A DNA stretch of 64,000 nucleotides from Macrolepiota albuminosa. Its lineage: Eukaryota > Basidiomycota > Agaricomycetes > Agaricales > Agaricaceae. This document shows, one piece after another, positions 29,686-39,931 of the stretch. Position numbers and translations under genes: made by a program. The DNA lies in NCBI GenBank assembly GCA_027475525.1, contig JAMWFC010000054.1:1542468-1606467 (forward strand), given 5' to 3'. The notes under the pieces were generated by a model. That model had not been told where the DNA came from and ran no database searches. It saw nothing but the letters and a program-made list of their open reading frames with translations. Every line of letters starts with the position of its first letter. Positions within the stretch are counted from its first letter, which is position 1.

Positions 29686-32565
29686 TCAGTCCATGGTAGG
29701 TGCGATAGGCGATGCAATTGGATCCCGTGGGCTTGACGGGTAGTCCTCCAACTGAGGAGACTGCATACGCTCATCGACCGATGGCGGCCTTGATGGCAAC
29801 GCCAAGGCAAGTGGACGACTCGACGCGTCGGGCTCCTGTGCTGGGCCAGCGCTTGCGGTCGGACAACTCGTGGGCAAGGGCCCATGTTGCTCCTGCCTCT
29901 TCCACAGATGATGCACATTGGGGTCTGACCCAATGTAGTAATGCAACCCGTGGTTAGCGTAAAACCGGCGCTGCTCTTCCTCCTCCTTTGCCAACAGTAC
30001 CCGAAGACGGTACACGTCCTCGGTGGTTGGTGTTCTCCACCCATCCCAATCCGGTATAGCCGCCGGTACCCCATAACGATGCATCCGAACATGACGCTCA
30101 TTATCAACATGAACGTAGCGTGGCATGGCCGGAGTAGGATGGAAAAATTGGTGTTCGAGGAACACCACTCCATACGTATACGCATGGTCAGCCCACTCCA
30201 CGGGGATGCGGTTGTGAAGCATCACTCGGAGCACGTCGTCTTCAGTAATGGTGCTCGCGGCCTCGTCCGGGAAGACGGGCGTCATAATGGACACGATATT
30301 CCATGGAGCTGGAACGAACGGTTCGTTGGGATGGGCCGCATTAAAGTCTTGTACCGCCTCGCGGTACAATCCCGGCTTGGCCAACACTAATGCCATTTGC
30401 CGGGCAAACGTCGATCGAGCCTTGCCCTGGGGGGACAAGGACCTAATCAGGGCATGGCCAAAGATGGTCCTCCAGTGCATTCGATATGCGGTATCAAATG
30501 CGATCCCAGGAATGGCATTTGGCATGCCTGGCCGCCCGAAGTACAGTGCATTCTGGGCCCATTTCTCCAGGTCCAGCGTCTTCTCAATCTGCTCGAAGCT
30601 GACGCCTGCGAGCGTCGTGTTTCGGTGGCTCCCCCACTCCTTCGTGCGCACTATCCCGTCCGGGACAGGTAGGGGCATCATCCTCATCACCGCCGATCGC
30701 GCCTCAAATGGGGGGTCCACCTGGCTGTAATCACTATGGGTCAAGACCAGCTGCATGGTCTTGTCACGGGCGCTTACGTCGCAAGCATCGCTCACTCGGC
30801 GGAACTCTCGAAACAATTGATAGCCGGCGATCCTGTCGTCGGCTGGCGCGTACCGGTTACGAATTAGTTCCACCAGCTTGCGTAACTGGAGGGGATTCAT
30901 GGGGAACCCTCTAGGCACGACCTTACTGAGGGTTCCCTTTGATCCACCATACCCACTCACATGGCTGGACTCGTGGAGGTAGGCCTGTCGAGCCTCCGAC
31001 CCCACATATACGGTATTATTCGCGGACGAATAATAAAAGTGTCGATCCAACCCTCCATTGAAGAACGAGTTGAGGCGTTCCACAGTGTGGTCCGCAAATA
31101 TTCGAACACCGAGGCTCGGGGGAATAATCCCCGTAGCTTCCTCGGCTCGTCTCTGCTTATTCCGCTCGAACTCAGCCTGTTCATTCTTCCTCCGTTTGTT
31201 CTTCTTCATATTGCGAGCGACCCGCACTCCCCGCTCATGCTTCGACTCCTCCTCGTCCGGAGTGGCCTCATTCGAACTGATATAGTTCGCATCCTCGTCT
31301 TCACTATCCCCGTGGGGATAGGCTACCGTTGATACTCCTGCAACAACCATTGGTGCACCTGAGGGCACCACATTTTCTGCCTCGTTCTCCGTTCGAGGAT
31401 CGGCGTCCAGCCACTTCTCGGGGTAGCTTTCCGCTGGCGGTTCATACTCTACCGGGGGCTGAAACCTCAGCACTCCTCCCGGCGCTCCTTGTGGCACATC
31501 TGCTGCAAACGTCACCGTTTGCACCAAAAATTCATCCACCTGCTTCGCTGCTTTCCTCTTCGGCGCTTGCGTCGAAGATATCGCACTCCTCACCGACCCT
31601 TGTCTAGACAACTCCGACGACGTTGACGGACCACTTTCTCTCTCTATCCGCTGCTCCAACGGCAGCACCCCCGTTACTCGACCTTCACGAGGTCGAGCGC
31701 TGTCCTCCGCCCGTGGTCGATCTGCCCGGGTTCTCTTCGGTTCTGACTCCAGGGCAGATTCGGGCGTGGCCGCCCGACGTTTCAGCGCCTTGTTGAAGGT
31801 TGCAATAGTATTATGCTGCCGCTCTTGCAACAGCGCTATCTCGTCTAACAACCCAGTGACCACTACTTGGGCCACTGTATCTCGGAGGAACTCGGTCTCA
31901 GGCGGCACGCGGTGACCCGCCTGTAATAATCGCCTCCACAACGCCTCTGCGTGTGGCTCATCCCGCCACTGATCTCTTTCTGTCGCCCGCTCCTTCCCTT
32001 TTCCTTTATCCTGGGTTGTCTCCCGCTCGGGAGACCGCTGCCTTGTCTCTCGACGCGACCCTTCCTGTGGGCCTCGTCTGCTCGACCTCCGATCCTCCTG
32101 CGACCTCTCTCGGGGAGATCCCCGAGGTACCTCTCTCTCGTATTGCACCTTACGTCGTCCTTCTCTCGGGGGCGAGCTCTCTCTTCCCGGTCTACTCGCT
32201 CTCGCTTCCCCATCAACCTCCATAGGCTGATGACTTCCTCCACTCTGCGCCTGGCCTTGTGCCATTCCTCCCATTTGCTGCCAAGGCTGCAGCGGCGGCA
32301 TCATCGCTCCCTGGGGCATCATCATGCCCCAGTTCGATCCTGCCCCCGCCGCCTGCTGACCCATTGGTACCGGCATCGGCATAAAGAACATGGGCATCTG
32401 CCCCTGCCCGTACCCCTGCTGCGCCTGAGGGTACGCAAAAAAACTCCCCATACCCCCTTGCTGCTGCGGCATTTGCTGCTGTTCTCTCACTTCTCCCCCA
32501 CCACCAGAGCTCCGCGAGCTCTGGTTATCTCTCGAGTAACGTTGGTCTTGTTGCGACGACGACAT
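29686..32565 (-). CDS. Element A third ORF, 959 aa, unknown function
   Basis: ATG at 32563-32565, 109 bases after the end of pol, in a different frame from pol. The first 120 residues are Gln/Gly/Met/Pro-rich, residues 120-230 are strongly Arg/Ser/Glu-rich, and there is a KRKAAK-like basic stretch near 330 and an acidic-then-basic segment around 420-470 (MKKNKRRKNEQ). The C-terminal half, about 480-880, is globular in composition, with many aromatic residues and short helices. I see no signal peptide, membrane anchor, furin-type site or zinc knuckle, so it is not an envelope protein. It could be a second gag-like or nucleic-acid-binding protein. How it is translated is unknown; a spliced or separate mRNA is possible. 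Confidence 0.8.
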   Translation of the reverse strand: MSSSQQDQRYSRDNQSSRSSGGGGEVREQQQMPQQQGGMGSFFAYPQAQQGYGQGQMPMFFMPMPVPMGQQAAGAGSNWGMMMPQGAMMPPLQPWQQMGGMAQGQAQSGGSHQPMEVDGEARASRPGRESSPPREGRRKVQYEREVPRGSPRERSQEDRRSSRRGPQEGSRRETRQRSPERETTQDKGKGKERATERDQWRDEPHAEALWRRLLQAGHRVPPETEFLRDTVAQVVVTGLLDEIALLQERQHNTIATFNKALKRRAATPESALESEPKRTRADRPRAEDSARPREGRVTGVLPLEQRIERESGPSTSSELSRQGSVRSAISSTQAPKRKAAKQVDEFLVQTVTFAADVPQGAPGGVLRFQPPVEYEPPAESYPEKWLDADPRTENEAENVVPSGAPMVVAGVSTVAYPHGDSEDEDANYISSNEATPDEEESKHERGVRVARNMKKNKRRKNEQAEFERNKQRRAEEATGIIPPSLGVRIFADHTVERLNSFFNGGLDRHFYYSSANNTVYVGSEARQAYLHESSHVSGYGGSKGTLSKVVPRGFPMNPLQLRKLVELIRNRYAPADDRIAGYQLFREFRRVSDACDVSARDKTMQLVLTHSDYSQVDPPFEARSAVMRMMPLPVPDGIVRTKEWGSHRNTTLAGVSFEQIEKTLDLEKWAQNALYFGRPGMPNAIPGIAFDTAYRMHWRTIFGHALIRSLSPQGKARSTFARQMALVLAKPGLYREAVQDFNAAHPNEPFVPAPWNIVSIMTPVFPDEAASTITEDDVLRVMLHNRIPVEWADHAYTYGVVFLEHQFFHPTPAMPRYVHVDNERHVRMHRYGVPAAIPDWDGWRTPTTEDVYRLRVLLAKEEEEQRRFYANHGLHYYIGSDPNVHHLWKRQEQHGPLPTSCPTASAGPAQEPDASSRPLALALPSRPPSVDERMQSPQLEDYPSSPRDPIASPIAPTMD

Positions 32566-32674
32566 AGCGGTGAGGTGTACAAAAAATCCAGGGGCAAGAC
32601 GAAAATTCCAAGTCAGCCGTACACCGCCTTCGCTTACATCATCACTTCCTCTTTCGGCCGACGATCCGCCACAT

Positions 32675-35600
32675 TCACATGGCTCCCCGAGCCCTGTCCT
32701 TCCTCGGCAACTGTGCAGGGCGCTTCACGCCATGCAACTCCAAGTACCGATCCAAGGCGGCCAACTTGGCACACTCCCGATGCGGCTCCCATGTCGTATC
32801 ACCCAGGCTCCACCGTACCTCATACTCCAGACCCCCAGCCTCGTTCCACCGATGGCCTACTAGGTCTTCGACAAACCACTCCTGCTCATCCTTCGCCCCG
32901 AAGTCATAAGCTTCTGGGACCACCCGTCCTGGAAACAATGCATCATCATTCGGCCTGAAGGGTCGAAGCAGTGATACATGGAACTTCGGTACAATGCGTC
33001 GTGCCTGCAGCGCCGTAGGCAACTCCAGTACATAGTTCGACGTCTTCGGCTCAGCCTGTATGATTTTATACGGACCAATATACTTCGGGCATAGCTTGCT
33101 CGCCCTGCCCTTGGGTAGGTTCAAATTCTGCGTTGATAGATATACCAGCGCCCCTACGGCCAGCGATGGCTCCTCCGCTCGCCTCTTATTCGCGTATTTC
33201 GATTGAAACACGCGTGCTTCAATGATCGCATCATGCGCGTTTGCTAAATTCTCCAGGGCAGTCCGCGCAAAGTCTTTAACTCCCTTATGCACCGCTGTAT
33301 CGGCGCGCAACTCCTGAAGCATGGAGGGCATGAACCCCCCATTCAACTCGAACGGCGCATACCCTGTCGTCTCCGACACACTAGCGTTTATCGCAAACTC
33401 TGTCAGGGGTACTCGGTCTACCCAGTCCCGCTGGTCGGGGTGCACTACCGTGCGCAGTATCTGTGCCACATTACGGTTTGCTCGCTCCGTCTGTCCATCC
33501 GTCTGCGGATGGAACGAAGTTGACATCAGCAGCTTCGCGCCCATCATCGCGTGAAGCTCTCGCCACCACTTCGACGTGAACTTTGAATCCCGATCGCTAA
33601 CGATGGAGCTCGGCAACCCATGCAACCGCACGATTTCCTTCAAGTAAATCCATGAAAGCTCCGAGGCTTTCATTGTGGTGCACACCGGTATCAAGTGTAC
33701 CATACTCGTCATCCTGCATATTACTACCCACAAGTAATTGAACCCTTTGGACTCGGGAAACGGGCCAACAAAGTCCATCCCAATGGAGTCCCACGGCTTC
33801 GTGGGCACAGGTAGCGAATGCAGTTTGCCAGCCGGTTTACGGTTGGCCCCTTTCGCCCGTTGGCACAACTCGCAAGTTGTGCAGAACGCAAATACATCAG
33901 CATGCATCTTCGACCACCAATACCAATGTCGCACATATTCTAGCGTTTTCTGTGACCCAAAATGCCCAACCACCCCATGTGCCTGATTGATCACCTCTGT
34001 GATCAATGCACGCTGCCGGGGCAAACACAGAACCTGCTGGCCACTAGCGCTAACAGTGTAAATCAACTCTTGACGCACTGAAAAACTAGGGTGATCTTCG
34101 GGCCGCGTCAACACCTCCGTACACAGCCTATCCTCTGCATACCCCAGTATCACCGCCTTTCGAAATTCAGATCGATGGTAGTCTCGCGGGGCAGACTTCG
34201 TTTCCGCAGGCGCACGTAGTGCGTCTGCCAACCGCATATCCCCGTCGCCCGCATTCGCAGTGTGTCCGCTAGGTCCTATCTCGGTCCCAGCGTCTGCGAC
34301 CTTGAGACGTTCCGCCTCGCTATCGCGGGCCTCCTGCCGCTCTCGCAACCGCTTACTTCGCCGACGCTCTCGAACCTGCATGGCTTGAATCTCTACCACG
34401 TGGTCCTTAATCTCCCGATACCGTTGATAAGGGATGTCGTCCCCTTCTGGATCAATACGTATATCCGCATTGACATAGTGATGAGCTTCATGGGCTTCAT
34501 CTAGTCGGTCACTCTCAAAGTAGCGCGACAAACAGTCCGCTACCTTGTTAAGCTCCCCTTTGACATATGTTATGTCAAACTTGTACCGCGACATGTAATC
34601 AATCCATCGCCGCTGACGCGGAGATAAGTTCGCCTGGGTTTTGAAGAACTCAAGCGCTTTGTGGTCGGTTATGATATGAATATCATACCCCATCAGCTTG
34701 TCCTCCCATTTCAGGAGGGCCTCTAATATAGCCAATGTCTCCAACTCATGCACAGCGTAATTCTGCTGCGCATTCGTGAACTTCTTTGACATAAACCCGG
34801 CCGGGCGGCAAGTTTGCCAGGACTGTCCCTGCCCATACATTGCTCCCACTCCCGTCTTCGATGCATCACAAATGAGCCATATTGGTTCATTCCGTCGCGG
34901 ATCAATGGGACGTATGATCGGCGTGCGATCACATATTCGTTTAATCATGTCCAGACAGCGTTGGTGCAGTGGCCGCCATACAAATGGCGCCCCGTTTTGT
35001 GTGATGGCCATCAGCGGCCCCGTGTATGTCGTAACATCCGGCAGAAACGTTGATACGTAGTTTACCAGCCCAACAAACCGCTGCACATCGTTGTAGTTTC
35101 GTGGCGTCCTCCAGTCACGAATCCGATCCAATTTATCCTGGTCAGGATGAATACCTTCATCGTCGATAACATGTCCCAGGCAGTCCACCCGGTCCGCATA
35201 CAACTCGCACTTTTTCCACTTCAAGTACAATAGGTTCGAACGTAAGCGCTCGAACACCACACGAAGGTGCTTCTCGTGCTCCTCAATGGAGTCCGAGTAA
35301 ATGAAGATGTCATCAAGATATACGTGCATGAATCGTCCGATAACGTCACGAAAAATCGACGTCATCAACCTCTGAAAGGTTGCTGGGGCATTACAGTCAC
35401 CTATCTGCATTATATTGCTGACATAGGTGCCGGTAATCGATGAAAACACGGTCTTCCCGACATCACTCTCTCGTATTCGAACTTGTTCGTATGCGTCCGT
35501 CAGATCGATTTTTGACCTGATTTTTGCCCGAGCCACATCTTCACGAATCACTTCCTGATCAGGAAGCGGCGTCACATCCTTAATGGTGTTATCGTTGCGC

Positions 35601-36619
35601 TGGCGTGCGTCCAGTGCCGTGCGCAACGTCCCATCCTTCTTCGGAATGCACAGCAATGGCGCGGCCTGCGACGCAGGTCTCGCCTCCCACCACCGAGCCT
35701 TGAGGTACCGGTTCGTTTTATCCCGCAGCTGTTGCTGTAAGGCCATGGGACACCGCGGTAAATGGTACTTGTACTGTTTTGTATCATCGACTAGGTTAAT
35801 CTCATGGTTAACCTCTCGCCACGGAGGCAACTCCTCCTTAGTGCCATTGACCATATCCGCAAACTCATCCTGCCACTGCCGGCGGAGCTCCGGGATATCC
35901 TCTCGGGACAACCCAGTTGCCCTGATCTTGCCTTTGTCCTTGGCTCGTGGCGGCTTGGTTAGCCACTTCCCACCACTGCCCACTACCTGGGTAGTAGTAT
36001 ATTTCTCCCGTAGAGCTCGCAACCTCTCCTCACTGTCGTCTGGCACCTGTAGACGGGTCGGTCTCTCCTTCCTGACTCGTCGCGACGAAATCGACGCCCC
36101 GTCCACCTGGATCTCCTCCGGAAAGGATATCTCGTCATCCCTCGCCTGTCGATAGACCTCGGTCTGCCGAATCCACGGTCGACCTTCCCAGGCACACATG
36201 GATGCCACCAGCTCGTTCCATTCCCTAGGCATTCGCGGATCGAACGCCCAATCGAACGCTGGTGGTGGTACCGGCCGGTCCCATAGGGATCGGTGCGATT
36301 GTTCGCTATACGCTGCATCATCCTCCCAGTCCCCATTCAATGGTTCCATTGGAGGATCCCCACAAACTAGCTCTTCAACCTTTACCTTTGAAGATGTAGG
36401 TTGGCATTCCCTTCTGACCACCCGCTCCTGCGGCCGCGTTGGCCGAGTGCAATGCCCATCCTGACCACCCACCGCACCTGCGGTGAGTTCCTCCCGTTGC
36501 ACACTCTGATGCTTAGCCCATTCTTCCGTGGACATCAGGATCGCTCCACACTCCTCGGGTAAGCCTCCGATAGGGTTTACCTCCTCTGGCTCATCCTCCA
36601 CGGTAGCCGGTCGCGCCAC
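32675..36619 (-). CDS. pol: Element A pol: RT, RNase H, integrase, chromodomain
   Basis: The open frame has 1314 codons counted from a GTG, with no ATG at its head. RT covers about residues 280-510, with KIDLTDAY near 370 and YLDD at 434-437. RNase H is about 578-700, with CDAS, ELETLAI, TDHKAL and LSRY. The integrase zinc finger is H-x4-H...C-x2-C (881-919), and the catalytic D,D,E are at about 949 (GMDFVG), 1009 (SDRD) and 1045 (GQTERAN). The C-terminal 80 residues form a chromodomain (WFVEDLVGHR ... YEVRW ... TWEP). The product replicates and integrates the element. It is in frame with gag-protease across the TGA at 36629-36631, so it is probably made as a readthrough fusion. Confidence 0.95.
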   Translation of the reverse strand: MARPATVEDEPEEVNPIGGLPEECGAILMSTEEWAKHQSVQREELTAGAVGGQDGHCTRPTRPQERVVRRECQPTSSKVKVEELVCGDPPMEPLNGDWEDDAAYSEQSHRSLWDRPVPPPAFDWAFDPRMPREWNELVASMCAWEGRPWIRQTEVYRQARDDEISFPEEIQVDGASISSRRVRKERPTRLQVPDDSEERLRALREKYTTTQVVGSGGKWLTKPPRAKDKGKIRATGLSREDIPELRRQWQDEFADMVNGTKEELPPWREVNHEINLVDDTKQYKYHLPRCPMALQQQLRDKTNRYLKARWWEARPASQAAPLLCIPKKDGTLRTALDARQRNDNTIKDVTPLPDQEVIREDVARAKIRSKIDLTDAYEQVRIRESDVGKTVFSSITGTYVSNIMQIGDCNAPATFQRLMTSIFRDVIGRFMHVYLDDIFIYSDSIEEHEKHLRVVFERLRSNLLYLKWKKCELYADRVDCLGHVIDDEGIHPDQDKLDRIRDWRTPRNYNDVQRFVGLVNYVSTFLPDVTTYTGPLMAITQNGAPFVWRPLHQRCLDMIKRICDRTPIIRPIDPRRNEPIWLICDASKTGVGAMYGQGQSWQTCRPAGFMSKKFTNAQQNYAVHELETLAILEALLKWEDKLMGYDIHIITDHKALEFFKTQANLSPRQRRWIDYMSRYKFDITYVKGELNKVADCLSRYFESDRLDEAHEAHHYVNADIRIDPEGDDIPYQRYREIKDHVVEIQAMQVRERRRSKRLRERQEARDSEAERLKVADAGTEIGPSGHTANAGDGDMRLADALRAPAETKSAPRDYHRSEFRKAVILGYAEDRLCTEVLTRPEDHPSFSVRQELIYTVSASGQQVLCLPRQRALITEVINQAHGVVGHFGSQKTLEYVRHWYWWSKMHADVFAFCTTCELCQRAKGANRKPAGKLHSLPVPTKPWDSIGMDFVGPFPESKGFNYLWVVICRMTSMVHLIPVCTTMKASELSWIYLKEIVRLHGLPSSIVSDRDSKFTSKWWRELHAMMGAKLLMSTSFHPQTDGQTERANRNVAQILRTVVHPDQRDWVDRVPLTEFAINASVSETTGYAPFELNGGFMPSMLQELRADTAVHKGVKDFARTALENLANAHDAIIEARVFQSKYANKRRAEEPSLAVGALVYLSTQNLNLPKGRASKLCPKYIGPYKIIQAEPKTSNYVLELPTALQARRIVPKFHVSLLRPFRPNDDALFPGRVVPEAYDFGAKDEQEWFVEDLVGHRWNEAGGLEYEVRWSLGDTTWEPHRECAKLAALDRYLELHGVKRPAQLPRKDRARGAM

Positions 36620-36625
36620 CGAGCG

Positions 36626-36631
36626 TAGTCA
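36626..36631 (-). promoter_or_regulatory. Likely stop-readthrough site TGA-CTA between gag and pol
   Basis: Minus strand: ACC AAC TGA CTA CGC TCG. Gag-protease and pol share one frame with this TGA as the only break in about 2,400 codons, and pol has no ATG nearby. UGA followed by CUA is a recognised efficient readthrough context. Readthrough itself is inferred. Confidence 0.7.
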
Positions 36632-39600
36632 GTTGGTGCCCACCGCTCTCTTCCTCTCCGTCGCGCGGTGGCGGCGAACTCTCTCCCCAGCTTCCTCCAC
36701 GGCGACCCGCACTGCTGGAATCTCAGTACCCGCCACAATAACCTTGTTATTGCAGAAGTCAAGTACCACCTGGTGCTTGCGCATGTACGGCGTCCCTACA
36801 ATCATGTCGTACCGGTCGAAGTTCGCCACGTCCACGTATTCAACACTTGTTGACCCCGGGACGGTTAGCTCGAGGTTTGCTCCAAACTGTACTGCAGCGC
36901 GACTGCCGACAGTACCAAGTTGCAGAGTTATGGGCCGCTCCAGCTGATGCACCGCCAAGTCATGGACCTGGCAGAACTGGGGCGTTACTCCAGTGGTTGT
37001 ACTTCCCGAATCCCACAAAGTCCATGCTTCGTGACCTCCAACCTTGACGTAGGTAGCCAAGCATTCCTTATCCTCACGGCGCAGTTGCGGCCGGGTCAAC
37101 TTGCGCGCTGCCTTTCTAAGTTTCACTTTGTGAACCTTTACTCGACCCGCGCCCAGCTGCATGCTTTCCTCATCCTCAGGAAAGTCCGTTAACGCCATCA
37201 AGAACTCTTGTTCTGCGGAACTAGCGTAGAGCTCCGAGTCGTACACATCCACTTCCACATACTCATCCCCATCGATCATCACTGTCCCTACCTCGTCATC
37301 AACTGGGCCTTCCTCGCCAGACTGGGAGCTCTCCTCCTCCTCCTCCGCGTCTAGCTCCTCATCTGCGTCATTCGCAGACTCCTCTGCCTCAGTGTGCGCA
37401 GCGCGTACATACGCTCGTGGTTTACCCGCTACTTGCCCCCTTTTTGGGCAAGTACTCGCAAAATGTCCTTTCTCACCGCACGCATAGCATGTTACTATGC
37501 GTTTTTCACCCGTCCCACCCGGGCCTGTTCCCCGCTCTTTCCGCGGGTCACGATTGGCCTCAGGTTTTGGCGGATGGTGACCACGCTCTTCAGCCACAAG
37601 TTTTGGCTCAATCGGCTTAGGTCGATGAGGCCTCGACAACGTTCGTCTCAATACGAACCTAGGGTTTCGGTTACGTTCCATGTCCGCTTTCCTGACCAGG
37701 AACGTGCCGATCATTCGTGACTGGCGTGCCTCCATCGGCCCCGCAGCTTTTACTCGCGAGCTATGCAGATCAAAGTGGCGTGCCGTCTTCAACGCCTGTT
37801 CGTAACGTATGGCATGCGCTACGAATTCCTCAACTTCATTTATTTCTGGACATAATCCGTCATCCCGGATTAGCACTCGCCTCATCTCAGCGGGGATGCC
37901 CTTAAGAAAGGTCTCGCACACTGTCCACGCGTCGGGATAAATGGCCATATTTTGAGCATGGTCTACAAGGGTATCATAGAACCCTTGTACTCCGAGGGCC
38001 TCGGTGTACACTGCAGAGTAAAACGCCTCTCGTGCATCCTGCATTGTGGATGCACTTACAAATCGATTGTACAGTTCAAGGATCACATCTTTGAACGTCC
38101 AGTGCTGCCTCGCCCGATTATGGTGAAGAACGTGATGACGAAACCACCTCTTTGCCGGACCTTCCAAAAACTCGGGCAGCACAAACACTCGCTCCTTGTC
38201 CATACGATCTCCACCGTACAGGCATGCTGCCAGATGGTAGCATACATCCATGGTCCAATCCTCCAGCTCGCTGAACTTTGTTCCCCCCTTATAGGGCAGA
38301 ATATGCTTTGGATCAGCCCTCCGTGGTTTGATCCCTTCGGGTAATCGCAACGCAATCCCCACCGCGTCATCGATAATGCTCACCAATCGTCGATGCATGC
38401 TATCGGTGTAGGCTCTGGTGGCCTCATTCATTCCAGGTGTCTTGTTGCGTCCCTCGGCGGGGACGAACGTCGAGAAAGCTCGCACCGACCGAGTCATCGG
38501 TCCTCTGGGGCTGTGAGATCTGTCGTCCCGAGGGCCCTGCCCTCCATTCCGTCTATCCGGCCCCAACTCCCGCGGCTCCTCTCGCCTGCTGATATCGCTC
38601 CCGTGCCTACTTCGACGACTGTTCTGCGCACGGTCCACAAATTCTCGCCTCATTTCATCAATGGGTTGGGACCCATTGAAACCGATTCCCTGATCATCAA
38701 TACGAGAGTAGCCTTGCCCCCGTAAATCCTGGATCCGCATTCTTTGGAATGCGACTCGGTCCTGAAACGTGTCGGCAAGTGGTACCCTAGCCGGCACCAC
38801 TGGGTCCTCCGCTTCTCGTTTCACCTGAGGTGACAACACTTCCTCCGGTACTGTTTCCAACAGTACATGTGTAGCCGGTCTGGACGTCACCGTCTCGGCC
38901 ACGGACATAGCTGTAGGTCGGTACCCTACGAACCGCTGCTGCCTCTGCCCAGCCGCTACTCGCGTCTGGTATTGCTCCTGAGTCTCCCCCGCCTGTTGTG
39001 GGGCAAATATGTTGCTAAACGCCTCCTCAATGTGAGGGGAACTCCCTCTCCCTGCGGGAATCGTAGGGATTAGCTCCGCCTCCGCTGGGGTGGATGCAGC
39101 CGACCCTCGGCGACTTTTACGGTCAAGGTAGCTTTGAGCTTCCAGGTCCAAGATCTGCATATATGCCGAAATATACTCATCTGTTCCCGCTTCTGGAAGC
39201 GCCTCGCCTCTAGCCTCTATCAATTGCATGTGCTTGTTCACATACAACTTCAACCTAGCCCTCGTCGACAATTTACTTATCTCTGGGAACCTTGCCCAGA
39301 GCATAGCTATTTGAACGTCGAGGGTCGCTTCATAGCGTCCGTTCTCGTCTTCATCAGACGTATCATCAGCCACTGTGGGCTGACGTCTTCTTGTCCCCGT
39401 AGTCTGCACCGGTACTGCTGGCCGCTGCCCTCCAGGTCGTCGACTCAATGGCGTCGATTCCGGTATATTCCTCCATGGTGTCTCATGGACAGCTTCCTCT
39501 CGTCTACCTTCCGAACTTGTCCAAGCCTCTCCTGCCGTTCCAGGAGCCCCTGCCCTAAACGGGGACGGTTTTTTTTCTTCGTGTGTGGCCACACCCCCGC

Positions 39601-39931
39601 CCGACGTCCTTAAGCCCGAGAATCGCACCGGTGCCCTTTGAGGTACCTGTATGATCGGCGGTGACTCACTAGCCACCCCAACCTCTCTTCCAACTCTACG
39701 CTGGGCTGGACGTCTCTGCTCTGTCATGAGCAAGCTCCCCGGCATATCTGTTTGGGCTGGGGTCAGCTCGACCTCAGCCTCTTCCCAATTTGCCACCTGC
39801 TGATCTTGAGTGTGTGCTGCCATTGGTGTGGCATTCTCGTCCTTCTGCACCGGGGCGACATTGTCGTTCCGTTCTGGTGGCAGAGGTTCGTGATCCATTC
39901 CACTATCAATCGGCTTGCGTTCGGCGCTCAA
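36629..39931 (-). CDS. gag: Element A gag-protease polyprotein, 1100 aa
   Basis: ATG at 39929-39931. The N-terminal 560 residues are long, charged and disordered-looking. A retrotransposon gag (capsid) domain lies at about 575-735 (FSELEDWTMDV ... PAKRWF ... FLKGIP). A CCHC zinc knuckle, CYACGEKGHFASTC, is at 815-828, followed by a very acidic linker. An aspartic protease has active-site DSGST at 974-978 and the late block MIVGTPYMRKH. At 1100 residues it is much longer than typical gypsy gag because of the N-terminal extension. It ends at TGA in frame with pol. Confidence 0.93.
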   Translation of the reverse strand: MSAERKPIDSGMDHEPLPPERNDNVAPVQKDENATPMAAHTQDQQVANWEEAEVELTPAQTDMPGSLLMTEQRRPAQRRVGREVGVASESPPIIQVPQRAPVRFSGLRTSGGGVATHEEKKPSPFRAGAPGTAGEAWTSSEGRREEAVHETPWRNIPESTPLSRRPGGQRPAVPVQTTGTRRRQPTVADDTSDEDENGRYEATLDVQIAMLWARFPEISKLSTRARLKLYVNKHMQLIEARGEALPEAGTDEYISAYMQILDLEAQSYLDRKSRRGSAASTPAEAELIPTIPAGRGSSPHIEEAFSNIFAPQQAGETQEQYQTRVAAGQRQQRFVGYRPTAMSVAETVTSRPATHVLLETVPEEVLSPQVKREAEDPVVPARVPLADTFQDRVAFQRMRIQDLRGQGYSRIDDQGIGFNGSQPIDEMRREFVDRAQNSRRSRHGSDISRREEPRELGPDRRNGGQGPRDDRSHSPRGPMTRSVRAFSTFVPAEGRNKTPGMNEATRAYTDSMHRRLVSIIDDAVGIALRLPEGIKPRRADPKHILPYKGGTKFSELEDWTMDVCYHLAACLYGGDRMDKERVFVLPEFLEGPAKRWFRHHVLHHNRARQHWTFKDVILELYNRFVSASTMQDAREAFYSAVYTEALGVQGFYDTLVDHAQNMAIYPDAWTVCETFLKGIPAEMRRVLIRDDGLCPEINEVEEFVAHAIRYEQALKTARHFDLHSSRVKAAGPMEARQSRMIGTFLVRKADMERNRNPRFVLRRTLSRPHRPKPIEPKLVAEERGHHPPKPEANRDPRKERGTGPGGTGEKRIVTCYACGEKGHFASTCPKRGQVAGKPRAYVRAAHTEAEESANDADEELDAEEEEESSQSGEEGPVDDEVGTVMIDGDEYVEVDVYDSELYASSAEQEFLMALTDFPEDEESMQLGAGRVKVHKVKLRKAARKLTRPQLRREDKECLATYVKVGGHEAWTLWDSGSTTTGVTPQFCQVHDLAVHQLERPITLQLGTVGSRAAVQFGANLELTVPGSTSVEYVDVANFDRYDMIVGTPYMRKHQVVLDFCNNKVIVAGTEIPAVRVAVEEAGERVRRHRATERKRAVGTN

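Noticed and set aside
29686..32565. Third ORF of element A as a retroviral-type envelope gene
   Set aside because: No signal peptide, membrane anchor or cleavage motif is visible; only its position resembles env.
31951..32958. A 335-codon plus-strand open frame opposite the start of ORF3 and the end of pol (also 92-592)
   Set aside because: It mirrors the Arg/Ser and Gln-rich coding strand of element A, has no independent motif, and shifts with the repeat-rich composition.
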